From NCBI GenBank assembly GCA_035255045.1, contig DATFAA010000142.1, positions 1 through 64,000 on the forward strand: a DNA stretch of 64,000 bases. Reading direction: 5' to 3'. A model generated the notes under the pieces. The model made no database searches. It worked only from the letters and a program-made list of their open reading frames with translations, and was not told the origin of the DNA. Shown here piece by piece: positions 18,219-27,551 of the stretch (its first letter is position 1; the number at the start of each line of letters is the position of its first letter). The stretch is from JAGTRP01 sp035255045 (lineage in GTDB: Bacteria > Pseudomonadota > Gammaproteobacteria > Burkholderiales > Rhodocyclaceae). A program made the translations under genes and the position numbers.

Positions 18219-18495
18219 GACATGTAGCGAACCAAACGGTGATGAATATGACCTTGTTATTACATCGGAAGCCGGTCAAGGCGGGAATGCAATCTTCACC
18301 TGATTGCGATAGGGCACGAACCCCGCCTAGCGCGGAGGCTACACAGCACGGCGTCCGGGGGGCTCGTGCCGGAGAACGGCAAGTGACGCGGAAAAACCCT
18401 GGACCGGAGGAACTGTGCCTTCAGGCTTGAAACCAATCTGGCCGTCAAACGCTTCAGCACCGACTATCACATCGAGTGTAAGTTCGTGCCAGAAA

Positions 18496-18666
18496 TCAGT
18501 CATTCTCATCGCCAGCGATATGCTGACCGAAATCGATGGTGATGATCGCGTTGATGGCCGCATCCCCCTGTGCAGCCAGTTCCTTTCGGCTTTCGGCCAA
18601 CCCCTGCTGACCGACTCGGTTGGCGGAGATATCGATGGCGACGCCGATGGCTTTGGAATCCCCGTT
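18496..18666 (-). pseudogene. PAS-domain remnant of a histidine kinase
   Basis: One minus-strand frame reads KAIGVAIDISANRV, then GLAESRKEL, then AINAIITIDFGQHIA and a stop at 18496. This is the junction of two PAS modules; it resembles ATGIVMDITATRV...AESREELDRL...AIDSIITIDADQRI in the kinase at 23235-25688. No start, kinase core or further PAS sequence remains. It suggests that another kinase of this family once stood beside the response regulator at 18855. Confidence 0.6.
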
Positions 18667-18854
18667 CCGGGACAACAGGATCTGTCGTTACAGCATCGGT
18701 TGGCCTGTTGCCGCAGGCTGAGCCGGCGGGATTCGTTGTCAGAAGAGTCCGGGACGGCTGTGACTTGAGGCCAAGCGTAGAGTTTATCGGGTGCAGGCCA
18801 GGGATCCTTCCGCGATGCCCGTCCCAGACCCAGCTTATGGGCTGGAGTATTGCG

Positions 18855-19295
18855 TTATCTGGGAGGGGGCACGAGTCCCGGCAAGCAAAACCAGTAATCA
18901 CATAGTCCATTGATGGCTTTTTGGAAATCGTCCAGGTCCATGGGCTTGACCACGTAGGAGTTGCACCGGCGACACAACATCTGATTGATATCATCCTCGT
19001 TAGACGAGGTGGTGAGAACGACCACGGTCAGGTGACACAACCGCTGGTCGGCCAGCACGCGGTCCATCACCTGGTGGCCGTTCATTTTAGGCATGTTGAT
19101 GTCCAGGAGTATCAGATCGGGGGTCGGGGCTGTCGCATAGGTCCCCTCCTTCCGCAGGAAGGCCAGGCATTCCTCACCATCGGTGACATGGTGCAACACG
19201 ATGGGATGGCCGGCCTTCTTGAAACACTCCCTGGTCAGAAAGGCGTCTCCTTCATTGTCCTCGGCCAACAATACGATTCCTTGCCTGGCGGTCAT
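18855..19295 (-). CDS. Single-domain response regulator (CheY/Rcp1-like)
   Basis: 146 residues from ATG 19295 (MTARQGIVLLAEDNEGDAF). It is a complete receiver: acidic pocket AEDNE near residue 10, acceptor Asp in LILLDINMPKMNG (~64), Thr-Ser pair in VVLTTSS, and Lys in YVVKP. It has no output domain, as in Rcp1-type regulators that pair with phytochrome-like kinases. The PAS remnant downstream suggests that its old cognate kinase was lost. It could now be served by the soluble kinases nearby. Confidence 0.88.
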   Translation of the reverse strand: MTARQGIVLLAEDNEGDAFLTRECFKKAGHPIVLHHVTDGEECLAFLRKEGTYATAPTPDLILLDINMPKMNGHQVMDRVLADQRLCHLTVVVLTTSSNEDDINQMLCRRCNSYVVKPMDLDDFQKAINGLCDYWFCLPGLVPPPR

Positions 19296-19517
19296 CTTGC
19301 ACCATGAGCGTGTGTCTTCGAAATGAACCGATTCTATTCTGTCGGCATTGATTGTGCAGTGCGGCAAACTACGTATCTGGTCATGGGACTTGCGGCTCCC
19401 GGCCGTCTTGGACGGGTGATGGTCTTTCCCCCGAAGATATCGGGGTGCGCCAGCAGCCCAGGCCATCTCCAGGCCGCGTGCGCTCCCTGAACGCACGCAA
19501 GGGCAACTGCCCGGGCC

Positions 19518-20048
19518 TTAGGAATCGGGCGCCGCGAAGGGATTCTCCGCCCTGTCCGACTTCGTACAAGTCTCACCCGCTGTCTGGCCCGCCGTGCCTG
19601 GGTGCTCCGTCGGCAGGGTCACGACCCCGAACCAGTACTCACCCACCATCTGAATCACTTGCATGAACCTCTCGGCGTCGATGGGCTTGACGATGTAGCT
19701 ACTGCAACGCAGGTCGTACATTTTCCGGATGGGACTCTCAGTATCGGCAGTGGCCAGCACCACCACGGGTATGGTTCGCAAGCGATCATCGGCCAGAACG
19801 GCCTGCATCACCTCCACTCCGTCCACAACCGGCATATTGAGGTCCAGCAGGATCAGGTCCGGCCTCGGGGCGCGAGCATAATTTCCTTCTTTCTTAAGGA
19901 AAGCGAGGCATGCTTCGCCAGTGGCAACATAGTGAAGGTGAATGGGGTGATTGACGCGCCTGAAACCCTCCCGAGTCAATGCCACATCAACCTGCTCATC
20001 CTCGACCAGCAGCACGTTGGCGGCGCGTCGATCGGGTACCAAGCTCAT
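19518..20048 (-). CDS. Single-domain response regulator coupled to the upstream kinase
   Basis: 176 residues from ATG 20048, which overlaps the stop of the histidine kinase gene (ATGA). This overlap decides the start against a longer reading. Receiver features: VEDEQVD, acceptor Asp in LILLDLNMPVVDG (~68), VVVLATAD and YIVKP. The ~40-residue C-terminal tail after the receiver is polar and without a known output domain. Clear paralogue of the regulator at 18855-19295. Confidence 0.9.
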   Translation of the reverse strand: MSLVPDRRAANVLLVEDEQVDVALTREGFRRVNHPIHLHYVATGEACLAFLKKEGNYARAPRPDLILLDLNMPVVDGVEVMQAVLADDRLRTIPVVVLATADTESPIRKMYDLRCSSYIVKPIDAERFMQVIQMVGEYWFGVVTLPTEHPGTAGQTAGETCTKSDRAENPFAAPDS

Positions 20049-21679
20049 CAACCACTGCCCTGTCGATCCGGTACGGTGAAGCAAAAGACGCTTCCCTGTC
20101 CGGGCAGGGATTCGGCCCAAATCCTACCCCCGTGACGCTGCACAATCCGGCGACAGACGGCGAGTCCAATGCCAGTGCCCGGGTATTCTTGGGGAGAATG
20201 GAGGCGCTGGAACAACTCGAAGATATTGTCCAACGCCGCCTGGGGAATCCCGATCCCATTGTCTGTCACCGACACCAGCCACTCGTGGCCCTCCCGAAGA
20301 GCCGACACGTGAACACGGGGGGGCTTCTTACCGTGGTATTTGATTCCGTTGCCTACCAGGTTCTGCAGTACCTGGCCCAACTGAACCGCGTCACCGAAAA
20401 CCACCGGCAGGTCCGGGTCGCGGGTCACGCGCGCGCCGGTCTCCCGGATTTCCGCGTCCAGGGCGATCACCACATCGTCGAACAGCAGTCCCAGGTCGGT
20501 ACGCTCCAATACCCTTTCTCGTGCGTCCACGCGGGAATAGGTGAGAAGGTCTTCGATCAACACCTGCATCCGCAGGGACGAGCGCAGCAGATAGCCCAGC
20601 CAAGTATCTGCCCGGTTGTCCAGTCGTCCGTAGTATTCGTCCCGCAGCATTGCAGCAAATCCCTTGATCGACCGCAGTGGAGCTTGCAGATCATGGACGG
20701 CGACATGAGCAAATTGTTGAAGGCGAAGATCACAGCTTTCCTGGACGTCGGCCCTTTCCGGCAGTCGGCCATCGTGGAATTGGCTGTATCGATCCAACTC
20801 CGCCCGCAAGCGCTGCATCATTTCCTCGGCCTCCCTGCGCTCCGTCAAATCCTGGATGGTCAATGTCACACGCCACTCGCCTTCCACTTCCACCTTGGCA
20901 ATGGAGACTTCGATCGGGAAGGTTTGCCCATTCACGCGCCGCCCATCGAAGACCATTGGCTGGTCCACCAGGGGAACCATGCCCCCGTCTTCCACCACCT
21001 GCCGAAGGTGCTCGCCGGTGGCTTCCAGAATCTGGCTTGAGATAAAGCGCTCCAGAGGGGTGCCTAGCGCTTCCTTGGCCTGACAACCGAACATCCGGCA
21101 AGCGGCCCGATTGAAAAGGACGATGCGATGCCCGGTATCGATCTCCATGACCGCATCCATGGCGGATTCGACGAGGGCCAACAACTCGGCCCGGTGTCGG
21201 GCCAAGGCGACGTCTGTCGTATGTTTGGCCGTCACGTCGATTACGACGCCGGTCGCTACCACTGGTCTGGGTTCCGTGGCCGCGCCTGCGAAGAAGGTGC
21301 GGCCGTTGATCTGGACCCATCGTACTGATCCATCGGGCCGGAGCAGTCGGCAGCTCTCCTCGATCTCGGTCGTTTCCCGGGCTGCCAAAGCGGCATGGAG
21401 ATGACCCAGGACTCGCTCCCGATCGTCCGGGTGCAGCAGGGATTCGATTTCCGCCATGGATATCGGTTTGTCGCCTGGGGGCAAACCGGCCATGGCTCGC
21501 AATTCGGGGCTCCAGGAGGCCAGTCCGGTCATGCAGTCCAGATCGAACGTTCCAATTCCTGCGCTCTGCTCCACCAGGCGCAGGCGCTGGTCCCGACTGT
21601 CAATAGCACGCGCTTCGATACGGCGCTCAACCTGCCTCCGGTCCCTCGGGGCGATGACTCTACGATCGACTGCATGCAT
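20048..21679 (-). CDS. Soluble PAS-PAS histidine kinase
   Basis: 543 residues from ATG 21679 (GGGAG six bases upstream; a GTG directly before it is also in frame). It has no membrane segments. PAS1 (~40-150, with WSPELRAMAGL and IHPDD-like LLHPDDRERV), PAS2 (~165-285, ending LTIQDLTERREAEE), HisKA with VAVHDLQAPLRSIKGF (His ~329), and HATPase with NLVGNGIKYH, DNGIGIP and GTGIGLAVCRRI. It forms a two-gene unit with the response regulator that follows. PAS1 and the kinase core are closely similar to those of the 23235-25688 kinase. Confidence 0.92.
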   Translation of the reverse strand: MHAVDRRVIAPRDRRQVERRIEARAIDSRDQRLRLVEQSAGIGTFDLDCMTGLASWSPELRAMAGLPPGDKPISMAEIESLLHPDDRERVLGHLHAALAARETTEIEESCRLLRPDGSVRWVQINGRTFFAGAATEPRPVVATGVVIDVTAKHTTDVALARHRAELLALVESAMDAVMEIDTGHRIVLFNRAACRMFGCQAKEALGTPLERFISSQILEATGEHLRQVVEDGGMVPLVDQPMVFDGRRVNGQTFPIEVSIAKVEVEGEWRVTLTIQDLTERREAEEMMQRLRAELDRYSQFHDGRLPERADVQESCDLRLQQFAHVAVHDLQAPLRSIKGFAAMLRDEYYGRLDNRADTWLGYLLRSSLRMQVLIEDLLTYSRVDARERVLERTDLGLLFDDVVIALDAEIRETGARVTRDPDLPVVFGDAVQLGQVLQNLVGNGIKYHGKKPPRVHVSALREGHEWLVSVTDNGIGIPQAALDNIFELFQRLHSPQEYPGTGIGLAVCRRIVQRHGGRIWAESLPGQGSVFCFTVPDRQGSG

Positions 21680-21844
21680 CACATACTCCCGTCAATGCAG
21701 AAGAGCGGCCAGGCGTCCATCAGGCGAGGGCGTCTGGGCGACACAGCCAAACGGCCCCCTGCTTCTTCCATGAACGGCAGCACGGTCCGGGCGGATAAGC
21801 ACTTTGGCCATAGTGGAATTGGCAGAGGAGACCGTTCCGACTAT

Positions 21845-22126
21845 TCAAAGCGAGTCGCGCCCGCGCCGTTCTGCTTGCCAAGGACTTGGAGATCGCTGGC
21901 ACTCAGGGGGCCGTGACACATTTGACCTTGATATCGTCTCTATGTTTTGAAAACGGCGAAGGACCGGATCCTCACCGTTCTTCACGGGATAGAGCTTGGT
22001 GTCCTTGAGGTCACGGATGCGCGGTACCGCCTGTTCCGGTGCAAGCTCCTTCTTCCGGCCTTGGTAACGGGCCAACACGAGGGAGACGAGATCGAACAGC
22101 GCAAGCATGAATTTCTTGTCAGCCAA
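21845..22126 (-). CDS. Hypothetical 93-residue protein with TTG start
   Basis: AAGGAG sits six bases upstream of TTG 22126, so the start is well placed despite the rare codon. The N-terminal part (MADKKFMLALFDLVSLVLAR) is a possible amphipathic or membrane helix; the rest is basic (RIRDLKDTKLYPVKNGEDPV) with a low-complexity tail. I do not recognise the family. It is divergent from the plus-strand gene at 22230. Confidence 0.55.
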   Translation of the reverse strand: MADKKFMLALFDLVSLVLARYQGRKKELAPEQAVPRIRDLKDTKLYPVKNGEDPVLRRFQNIETISRSNVSRPPECQRSPSPWQAERRGRDSL

Positions 22127-22229
22127 GGCGGTCTCCTTTCTCGAGGACTATTCCTAAATGCAGGGGGCCCGGGTACCGGCCTGTTCAAAATTGGATATGT
22201 AACGGCTCAAGCAATATTCCGCACAATTC

Positions 22230-23036
22230 TTGACGGCTCGCTTTTTCAAGTCCTTCTCACGGATCACCCTCTGTTTCTGGCTGCGGCTAGGCCTTCTCGC
22301 CACCGCCAGCAGCCAGGCCCAGGAAGCTCCCAGTCCGCCCTGCGGCGGAGTCGGCCCTCTGCCCGGCTTCCCTCCAACGGGGGCAGCGCCGGCCATCCGG
22401 ACTTGGCCGGTGCAGGAAATGAGGAGCCTAGCTTGGCACCCCCCGGCCTGCACCGGCTGGTCCCTCGATGACTCAAGCATCATTGTGGCTCTTGCCGGCC
22501 GCTTTGCCATGCCGGGCGGTGTAGATCAAGTCCTGGCCCGGATCGGTGCAGTTTCCACTCTCCCGGCAGTCCTCTACTGGTCCGTCACCGAGAAATCCTG
22601 GCGCCCCCTGGCCCTTGAGGCGTCAGCCCTTTCTGGAAAAAGCCCGAAAAGTCGGCGACCGGATTTTTCATCGAGCGAACTCGTTCCGGGCCCGCTCTTC
22701 CACTACTGGATGAGAGACTACCAAGCCGGCCCGGTGGTCTACAGTCTCCGGGTTCTAGAGCGCAGCGCCCAGCGTATCGTGGTCGCTAGCCAGAATGTCA
22801 CCTCCGTGCACTTCCTTTTCCTGACGCTGCTGGCCCCAGGCGATATCCAGACGGTGGAATTCATCGAGCGTCCAGGTCGGGAGGAAATCTGGCAGGTTTA
22901 TATCCTGGCCCGCATCAAACAGCCCAAGAGTCGTCTAGCGTGGGGGCAGGAGGCCTCTTCGATCAATCGCTTGGTGGCCCTCTATCGCCGGCTGGCAGGT
23001 ATTCCGACAGATCAGGAACCGCCCGCTACGCCATAG
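22230..23036 (+). CDS. Exported DUF6675-like protein
   Basis: ~268 residues. The N terminus (CFWLRLGLLATASSQAQEA) is a signal peptide with a likely cleavage after SSQA. The body contains CGGVGPLPGFPPTG, PPACTGW, AVLYWSVTEKSWRPL and HYWMRDYQAGPVVYSLRVL, a pattern I associate with DUF6675 periplasmic proteins. The first available start is TTG 22230 without a visible ribosome-binding site; an in-frame stop lies at 22200, so the exact start is unsure. Function unknown. Confidence 0.65.
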   Translation: MTARFFKSFSRITLCFWLRLGLLATASSQAQEAPSPPCGGVGPLPGFPPTGAAPAIRTWPVQEMRSLAWHPPACTGWSLDDSSIIVALAGRFAMPGGVDQVLARIGAVSTLPAVLYWSVTEKSWRPLALEASALSGKSPKSRRPDFSSSELVPGPLFHYWMRDYQAGPVVYSLRVLERSAQRIVVASQNVTSVHFLFLTLLAPGDIQTVEFIERPGREEIWQVYILARIKQPKSRLAWGQEASSINRLVALYRRLAGIPTDQEPPATP

Positions 23037-23234
23037 CCGTCTCGCCGCCATCCATTTCCGGCTTGGCACCTCTACCTTGCACAATCTCACCATCATTGGG
23101 GAGTAGCTTCTCTCGGTGTAGAAGAGGCTTAAGTCAACATGCTTGCCTACCAGGCGTGGCTTAAGCGGTTCCTGCACTTGGCAATACCTTTGACCACCTT
23201 ACCTTGATCGTATCCGTGTAGTGGAGCACCGGGT

Positions 23235-25688
23235 TCATGCCAACCTCGCTTGCCGGGCCAGCAGGGTGAAGTGGAAAACGCTGCCCTGGCCCGGCCGGGA
23301 CTCCACCCAGATGCGCCCGCCATGGCGCTGGACGATGCGCCGGCAGATGGCGAGGCCGATACCGGTGCCGGAATACTCCTGCTGGCTGTGCAGCCGCCGG
23401 AATATCTCGAAAATGCGCTCCTGGTGCTTCTCGGCGATGCCGATGCCGTTGTCCCGGACTGAGAACACCCATTCGTCGCCCTTCCGGGAAGCCGAGACAT
23501 GGATCCGGGGCGGCTCGTCGCGGTGATACTTCAGGCCGTTGTCGATAAGGTTCTGGAGCACTTGGCCAAGCTGGGTGCGGTCACCCGGGACGGTGGGCAG
23601 GTCGTCCCGGGTGACGTTGCCGCCAGTTTCCCGGATGGCCACGTCCAGGTTCTGTACCACGTCGGCGAAGACCTGGTTGAAATCGACGGCCTCGAACGCC
23701 TTGCCGCCGGCCTCCAGCCGGGAGTAGGTGAGGACATCGCGGATGAGCTCGTGCATGCGCTGGGCCGAGCGCACCACCTGGTCGAGCCAGGCATCGGCCT
23801 GGGCGTCGAGGCGGCCGCGGTACTCCCTTTGCAGCAGCTGGGCGAAGCCGGTGATGGAGCGCAGGGGGGTCTGGAGGTCGTGGGCCGCGATGAAGGCGAA
23901 TTGCTGCAACTCCATGTTGCTGTGGGCCAGAGCCTCGTTGGCTTCGACCAGCTGGGCGGTGCGCTCTCGTATGCAGCCTTCCAGCCGCTCCTTGCTCTGG
24001 TGCAGCCCCTCCTCGTACTTCTTGCGCGCGGTGACATCCATGGAGACGCCCCGTATTCCGACGGGCCGGTCCGTCTTCTCGTCGTAGAGGTCACGCCCGA
24101 TGCATTCGAGCCAATGGAGAGAGCCGTCGGGCCACAGGAAGCGCTTCTCGAACCGGTACTCCTCGCCCTTCTCCAGGGTCTCGTGCAGCAGTTCCCTGAC
24201 GCTCTCCCGGTCGTCGGGATGAACTGCAGCCAGCACCCGCTCGAAGCTCAAAGATTCGCCGGCGGCGATGCCGAAGAGCTGGCGGCAGCGGTCCGACAGC
24301 TCGACATGCTCGTTGCGGGAATCCCAGTGCCAGACGCCGATATTGGCGCCGCGCAGGGCGAGTTCCAGATCCTCCTTGCTGCGCTGCAGCGCCTCCTCGG
24401 TGGCGACGCGTTCGGTAATATCGAAGGCAATTCCCCGCATCGTCGTCACGGAACGGCCCGCATCGTCGAAAAAGAACCGGCCGATGCTCTCCAGCCAGCG
24501 GATACTCCCGTCCGGCCAGAGGACTCGAAACTCCACGTGGTATTCCTCTCCGTTTTCCATGGCACGCCACGCCGCTGCCTGGATCTGTTCCCGATCATCT
24601 GGGTGAACTGCGGCCAGGATTCGCTGGTAGTCGATGGCAGACCCGACCGGGATCCCGAAGAGCCGGTACTGGCGCTCGGACCATTCCACCTTCTCGGTCT
24701 TGATGTCTATGTGCCATATGCCTATGCTGGCCCCTTGCACCGCGAGTTCCAAGTCTTCCTTGCTGCGTCGCAGGGCTTCCTCCGCATTCGCCCGATCGGT
24801 GATATCTCGCATGAAAGTCGTCATGCGCGACATCCCGCCCACATTCACTTTGGTGATCGTCGCTTCGAAGGGGAATTCTTCGCCATTCGCCCGCAGTCCA
24901 ACAAAGCGCTGAGGGGACTGGAGGGCCTTGGCGCGAGCATCGGTTTCGGCAAACGCCCGGACCTTGGCGGCATGGCTGGTCCGATAACGTTCCGGCATCA
25001 AGGGTTCCAGGCCGGAGCCTAACATCTGCTCTGTCCGGTAGCCGAACATCCGGGCGGCCGAGGGGTTGAAGCGGATGATGCGCTGGTCGGCATCAATGGT
25101 GATGATGGAATCGATGGCCGACTCTACTAGCCTGTCAAGTTCTTCACGGCTTTCCGCCAAAGCTTCTTCCGCCACCCGAGTGGCAGTGATGTCCATGACG
25201 ATGCCTGTGGCGGCCAACGGCCAGCGGGACAATCCCTGCCCCACAAACAAGGTACGTCCCTTGGTCCTGACCCAACGAATGCCACCATCGGGACGCAGGA
25301 TTCGAAGCTCGTCTTCCAGTTCACCATGGCCCGTTGGCCGTAAAGACTCACTGAGCTTCTCCTGGAAACGGTTCCGGTCATCAGGATGAATCAACGACTC
25401 AATTTCCTCAGTCGAGAGAGGTTTATTGGTAGGGACCAGTCCGGCGATAGCGCGCATTTCTGGCGACCAGACGCTTTCGCCGGTCGTACAATCAAAATCA
25501 TAGGTGCCAAACCCGGCGGCTTGAGCTGCGAAACGCAACCGCGCGTCCCGCGTTGCTGAATTACAAGCGCCGTAGTGGCGCCCCGATCTCCTGCGATCGC
25601 CGCCGGAACGACGATCTCCAGCTCCTGTTGTAGGAGAGCGGTGGTTGGACGCATTGACCTCTAGCACTGTCTGCCTAAGGGAAGACAT
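23235..25688 (-). CDS. Soluble histidine kinase with four PAS domains
   Basis: 817 residues, no membrane helices. PAS1 ~45-165 (WSPEMRAIAGL), PAS2 ~175-300 (DSIITIDADQRIIRFN, FMRDITDRANAEE), PAS3 ~305-425 and PAS4 ~430-555, which are near repeats of each other (RRSKEDLELA... and QRSKEDLELA...). Then HisKA with IAAHDLQTPLRSITGF (His ~601) and HATPase with NLIDNGLKYH, DNGIGIAE and GTGIGLAICRRI. No receiver. It is the larger paralogue of the 20048 kinase and may phosphorylate the same single-domain regulators. Confidence 0.92.
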   Translation of the reverse strand: MSSLRQTVLEVNASNHRSPTTGAGDRRSGGDRRRSGRHYGACNSATRDARLRFAAQAAGFGTYDFDCTTGESVWSPEMRAIAGLVPTNKPLSTEEIESLIHPDDRNRFQEKLSESLRPTGHGELEDELRILRPDGGIRWVRTKGRTLFVGQGLSRWPLAATGIVMDITATRVAEEALAESREELDRLVESAIDSIITIDADQRIIRFNPSAARMFGYRTEQMLGSGLEPLMPERYRTSHAAKVRAFAETDARAKALQSPQRFVGLRANGEEFPFEATITKVNVGGMSRMTTFMRDITDRANAEEALRRSKEDLELAVQGASIGIWHIDIKTEKVEWSERQYRLFGIPVGSAIDYQRILAAVHPDDREQIQAAAWRAMENGEEYHVEFRVLWPDGSIRWLESIGRFFFDDAGRSVTTMRGIAFDITERVATEEALQRSKEDLELALRGANIGVWHWDSRNEHVELSDRCRQLFGIAAGESLSFERVLAAVHPDDRESVRELLHETLEKGEEYRFEKRFLWPDGSLHWLECIGRDLYDEKTDRPVGIRGVSMDVTARKKYEEGLHQSKERLEGCIRERTAQLVEANEALAHSNMELQQFAFIAAHDLQTPLRSITGFAQLLQREYRGRLDAQADAWLDQVVRSAQRMHELIRDVLTYSRLEAGGKAFEAVDFNQVFADVVQNLDVAIRETGGNVTRDDLPTVPGDRTQLGQVLQNLIDNGLKYHRDEPPRIHVSASRKGDEWVFSVRDNGIGIAEKHQERIFEIFRRLHSQQEYSGTGIGLAICRRIVQRHGGRIWVESRPGQGSVFHFTLLARQARLA

Positions 25689-26014
25689 GATAAATATCCC
25701 ACTCTATCCAAGCCTTACAGCTGCTTAGAGAGTTGCAAGGCACTGCAAACCTGGCCGAATACCCTTTTCAGCCGAGTTAGAAACTCAGGTCTCGCTACGA
25801 TGTACAGCCCTATTGGTCCACCTCATGCGTACTAGAGGCAAGCGGGCAAATATCGATGGCGACGAGTGAACTAAGACTCGTCCCGATCCGACAAGTTTTG
25901 GAAGTGTCGTGTTCTGAGTACAGAAAGTTCCCTCTCTTGAGGCAATAAGGAAGCCGACTGCTTTGTGCCAGAAACTGCCCCTCACCTTGTCCGAAGTGTG
26001 CGGGCTGTCTGGTC
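25689..26014. other. 326-bp gap, nothing recognised
   Basis: It should hold the promoter of the four-PAS kinase at its left end. No gene, repeat or hairpin stood out. Confidence 0.4.
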
Positions 26015-26575
26015 CTACGTCCGGTAGCGACACCTCCTTATCAGCCCAAATCCGAAGAGACTCATTATTAAAAGTGCGGGGGTCGCGGGCTCCGGTACCG
26101 TGGCTTGGGTAAGAATCCATCGGCTGGCCACCCCAGGGGCATCGTGCTCATCGAACGTTCCCTCCCAGGCGACCCGTACGGCTTGGGGTTCGAAGAAATT
26201 GGGATCATTCACGATAGAGAAGAAATAGCCGGGATCGTAGGGCGGCGAACTCGGTGGCGCGATGTCGGCAAATATGAAGTTGTTCAATTCAAGTCTTGGA
26301 GATATTTTGGCAAGTACGCTTCCATCAAAGCGGTGCGTCACAAGATTCCAGCCACCAGCGAATAATTCCGCAGACTGATCAAAGGGAATGACGGGGTGTT
26401 TGGCGGTAATGTCTTTTACATTTTCAATATAGTCCCCTTTCTTGTCGCCGGTGAACGACCCGCTAATTTCGTTCCCCGAAGAAAAGGTATAGGAAAAGTT
26501 CCACAAAGCGGCTTCTGATGGCGATGAAACAAGGGCCGCCGCTAGAAAAACAAAAGGCAAAGCAGGCTTGCACAT
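26015..26575 (-). CDS. PEP-CTERM sorting-domain protein
   Basis: 186 residues. A signal peptide (PALPFVFLAAALVSSPSEA) is followed by a beta-rich body. A C-terminal sorting tag reads VPEPATPALLIMSLFGFGL and then the basic tail IRRCRYRT: Pro-Glu-Pro, a membrane helix, and arginines. Such proteins are exported and processed by exosortase EpsH/XrtA and commonly serve in extracellular matrix or floc formation. AAGGAGG precedes ATG 26575. The exosortase is not in this window. Confidence 0.88.
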   Translation of the reverse strand: MCKPALPFVFLAAALVSSPSEAALWNFSYTFSSGNEISGSFTGDKKGDYIENVKDITAKHPVIPFDQSAELFAGGWNLVTHRFDGSVLAKISPRLELNNFIFADIAPPSSPPYDPGYFFSIVNDPNFFEPQAVRVAWEGTFDEHDAPGVASRWILTQATVPEPATPALLIMSLFGFGLIRRCRYRT

Positions 26576-26628
26576 GGTTGCCTCCTTAAAATAGATGAAG
26601 TAGCCGAGGTGCTACGTTGCAGCAGGAC

Positions 26629-26645
26629 AGCAAATGTGAGGCCAA
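26629..26645 (-). promoter_or_regulatory. Sigma-54 (-24/-12) promoter of the PEP-CTERM gene
   Basis: On the minus strand the sequence is TTGGCCTCACATTTGCT: GG at -24 and GC at -12 with exactly the 10-base gap of the RpoN consensus (TGGCAC-N5-TTGC). It ends ~54 bp before the start codon. Sigma-54 control of PEP-CTERM genes through a PrsK/PrsR pair is known in floc-forming betaproteobacteria. Confidence 0.65.
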
Positions 26646-27551
26646 TCACGTTATGTCATTGATTATAAAAAGGCTGAATTATTGGAAGATGAGCAGAGAA
26701 GAATGTTGCGTAGCCTTTTCCGACACAAGGATTATCCCTAGCGCCTAGCAAGAATTTTGTGGCACGGTATACTCCCTGCAGGAAAATACGTAGCTTTCTG
26801 TCCTCACCATTGCCCGGCTCAAGTCCAGACGTGTTCCCGAATAAGTTGTCTCTTGCCACATCTGGTTGTGTACGATGGTCGATCGCTGCCGGTCCAAGAA
26901 AGCCAGCTCCCAGTGTCGACTGGTGGGAAACTTCCGCCAGGAAAACAGAGCGCGCACGACTGTATCCTGGAATGGAGGCATTCTGAGCCGGCGAGTGTTT
27001 CCTTGACCCGTGCGCCCACGGATCAGCTTCAGCGCAACCCATTTTATTGTCGTCCGTATGGCTCCCGTCATTCCAGATTCCCCTATGGGCAGAACGAATG
27101 AGGCGACAAATCGAAACATTTTCGGGGAATTCATCTGGGTCAAACCGGGGCTTCGATCAGGACTGGATGAGCAAAACCCCGACTGACGTTTTCCGCGTGA
27201 CTGGGTTATCTCCATGATTCCTGCTTTGCGCCGGGCGGGCGAATGTTTCACCGCCACGCCCAGTCCAAGGTCGTGAACCCGCGCCGAGGGAGTGCCCCCG
27301 GGCCGGCAGCCATATTCTCTCCATGAAAGGCTCATGCCCACGCTGACAATCATGGACGCCTTCAGGCGAATCCAAGTGGATTTGCCTGGCGGAGCAACTC
27401 AGCCCGACTACAGAGGCTCCATTGATGTATGTCATAGTCAGATTCCATACCAAAGGGTTATGCTAACCGCAATAAATTTCGAAATATGAAATACCCCCTG
27501 GATCCGAGGTGATCGCACCTATCGAGGGGCAAGCGAGACTGGGACAAGTCA
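26646..27551. other. ~900-bp gap with no supported gene; hairpin before the chemoreceptor
   Basis: Several overlapping open frames (up to 202 codons) exist, but none gives a recognisable or protein-like sequence. Near the right end a nested inverted repeat (CCCCT at 27495-27499 with AGGGG at 27525-27529; inner AGGTG-ATCG-CACCT at 27507-27520) lies 22 bp upstream of the chemoreceptor start. Confidence 0.4.

Noticed and set aside
26745..27353. A 202-codon minus-strand frame in the gap before the chemoreceptor
   Set aside because: No ribosome-binding site, composition unlike a folded protein, and competing frames overlap; nothing recognisable.
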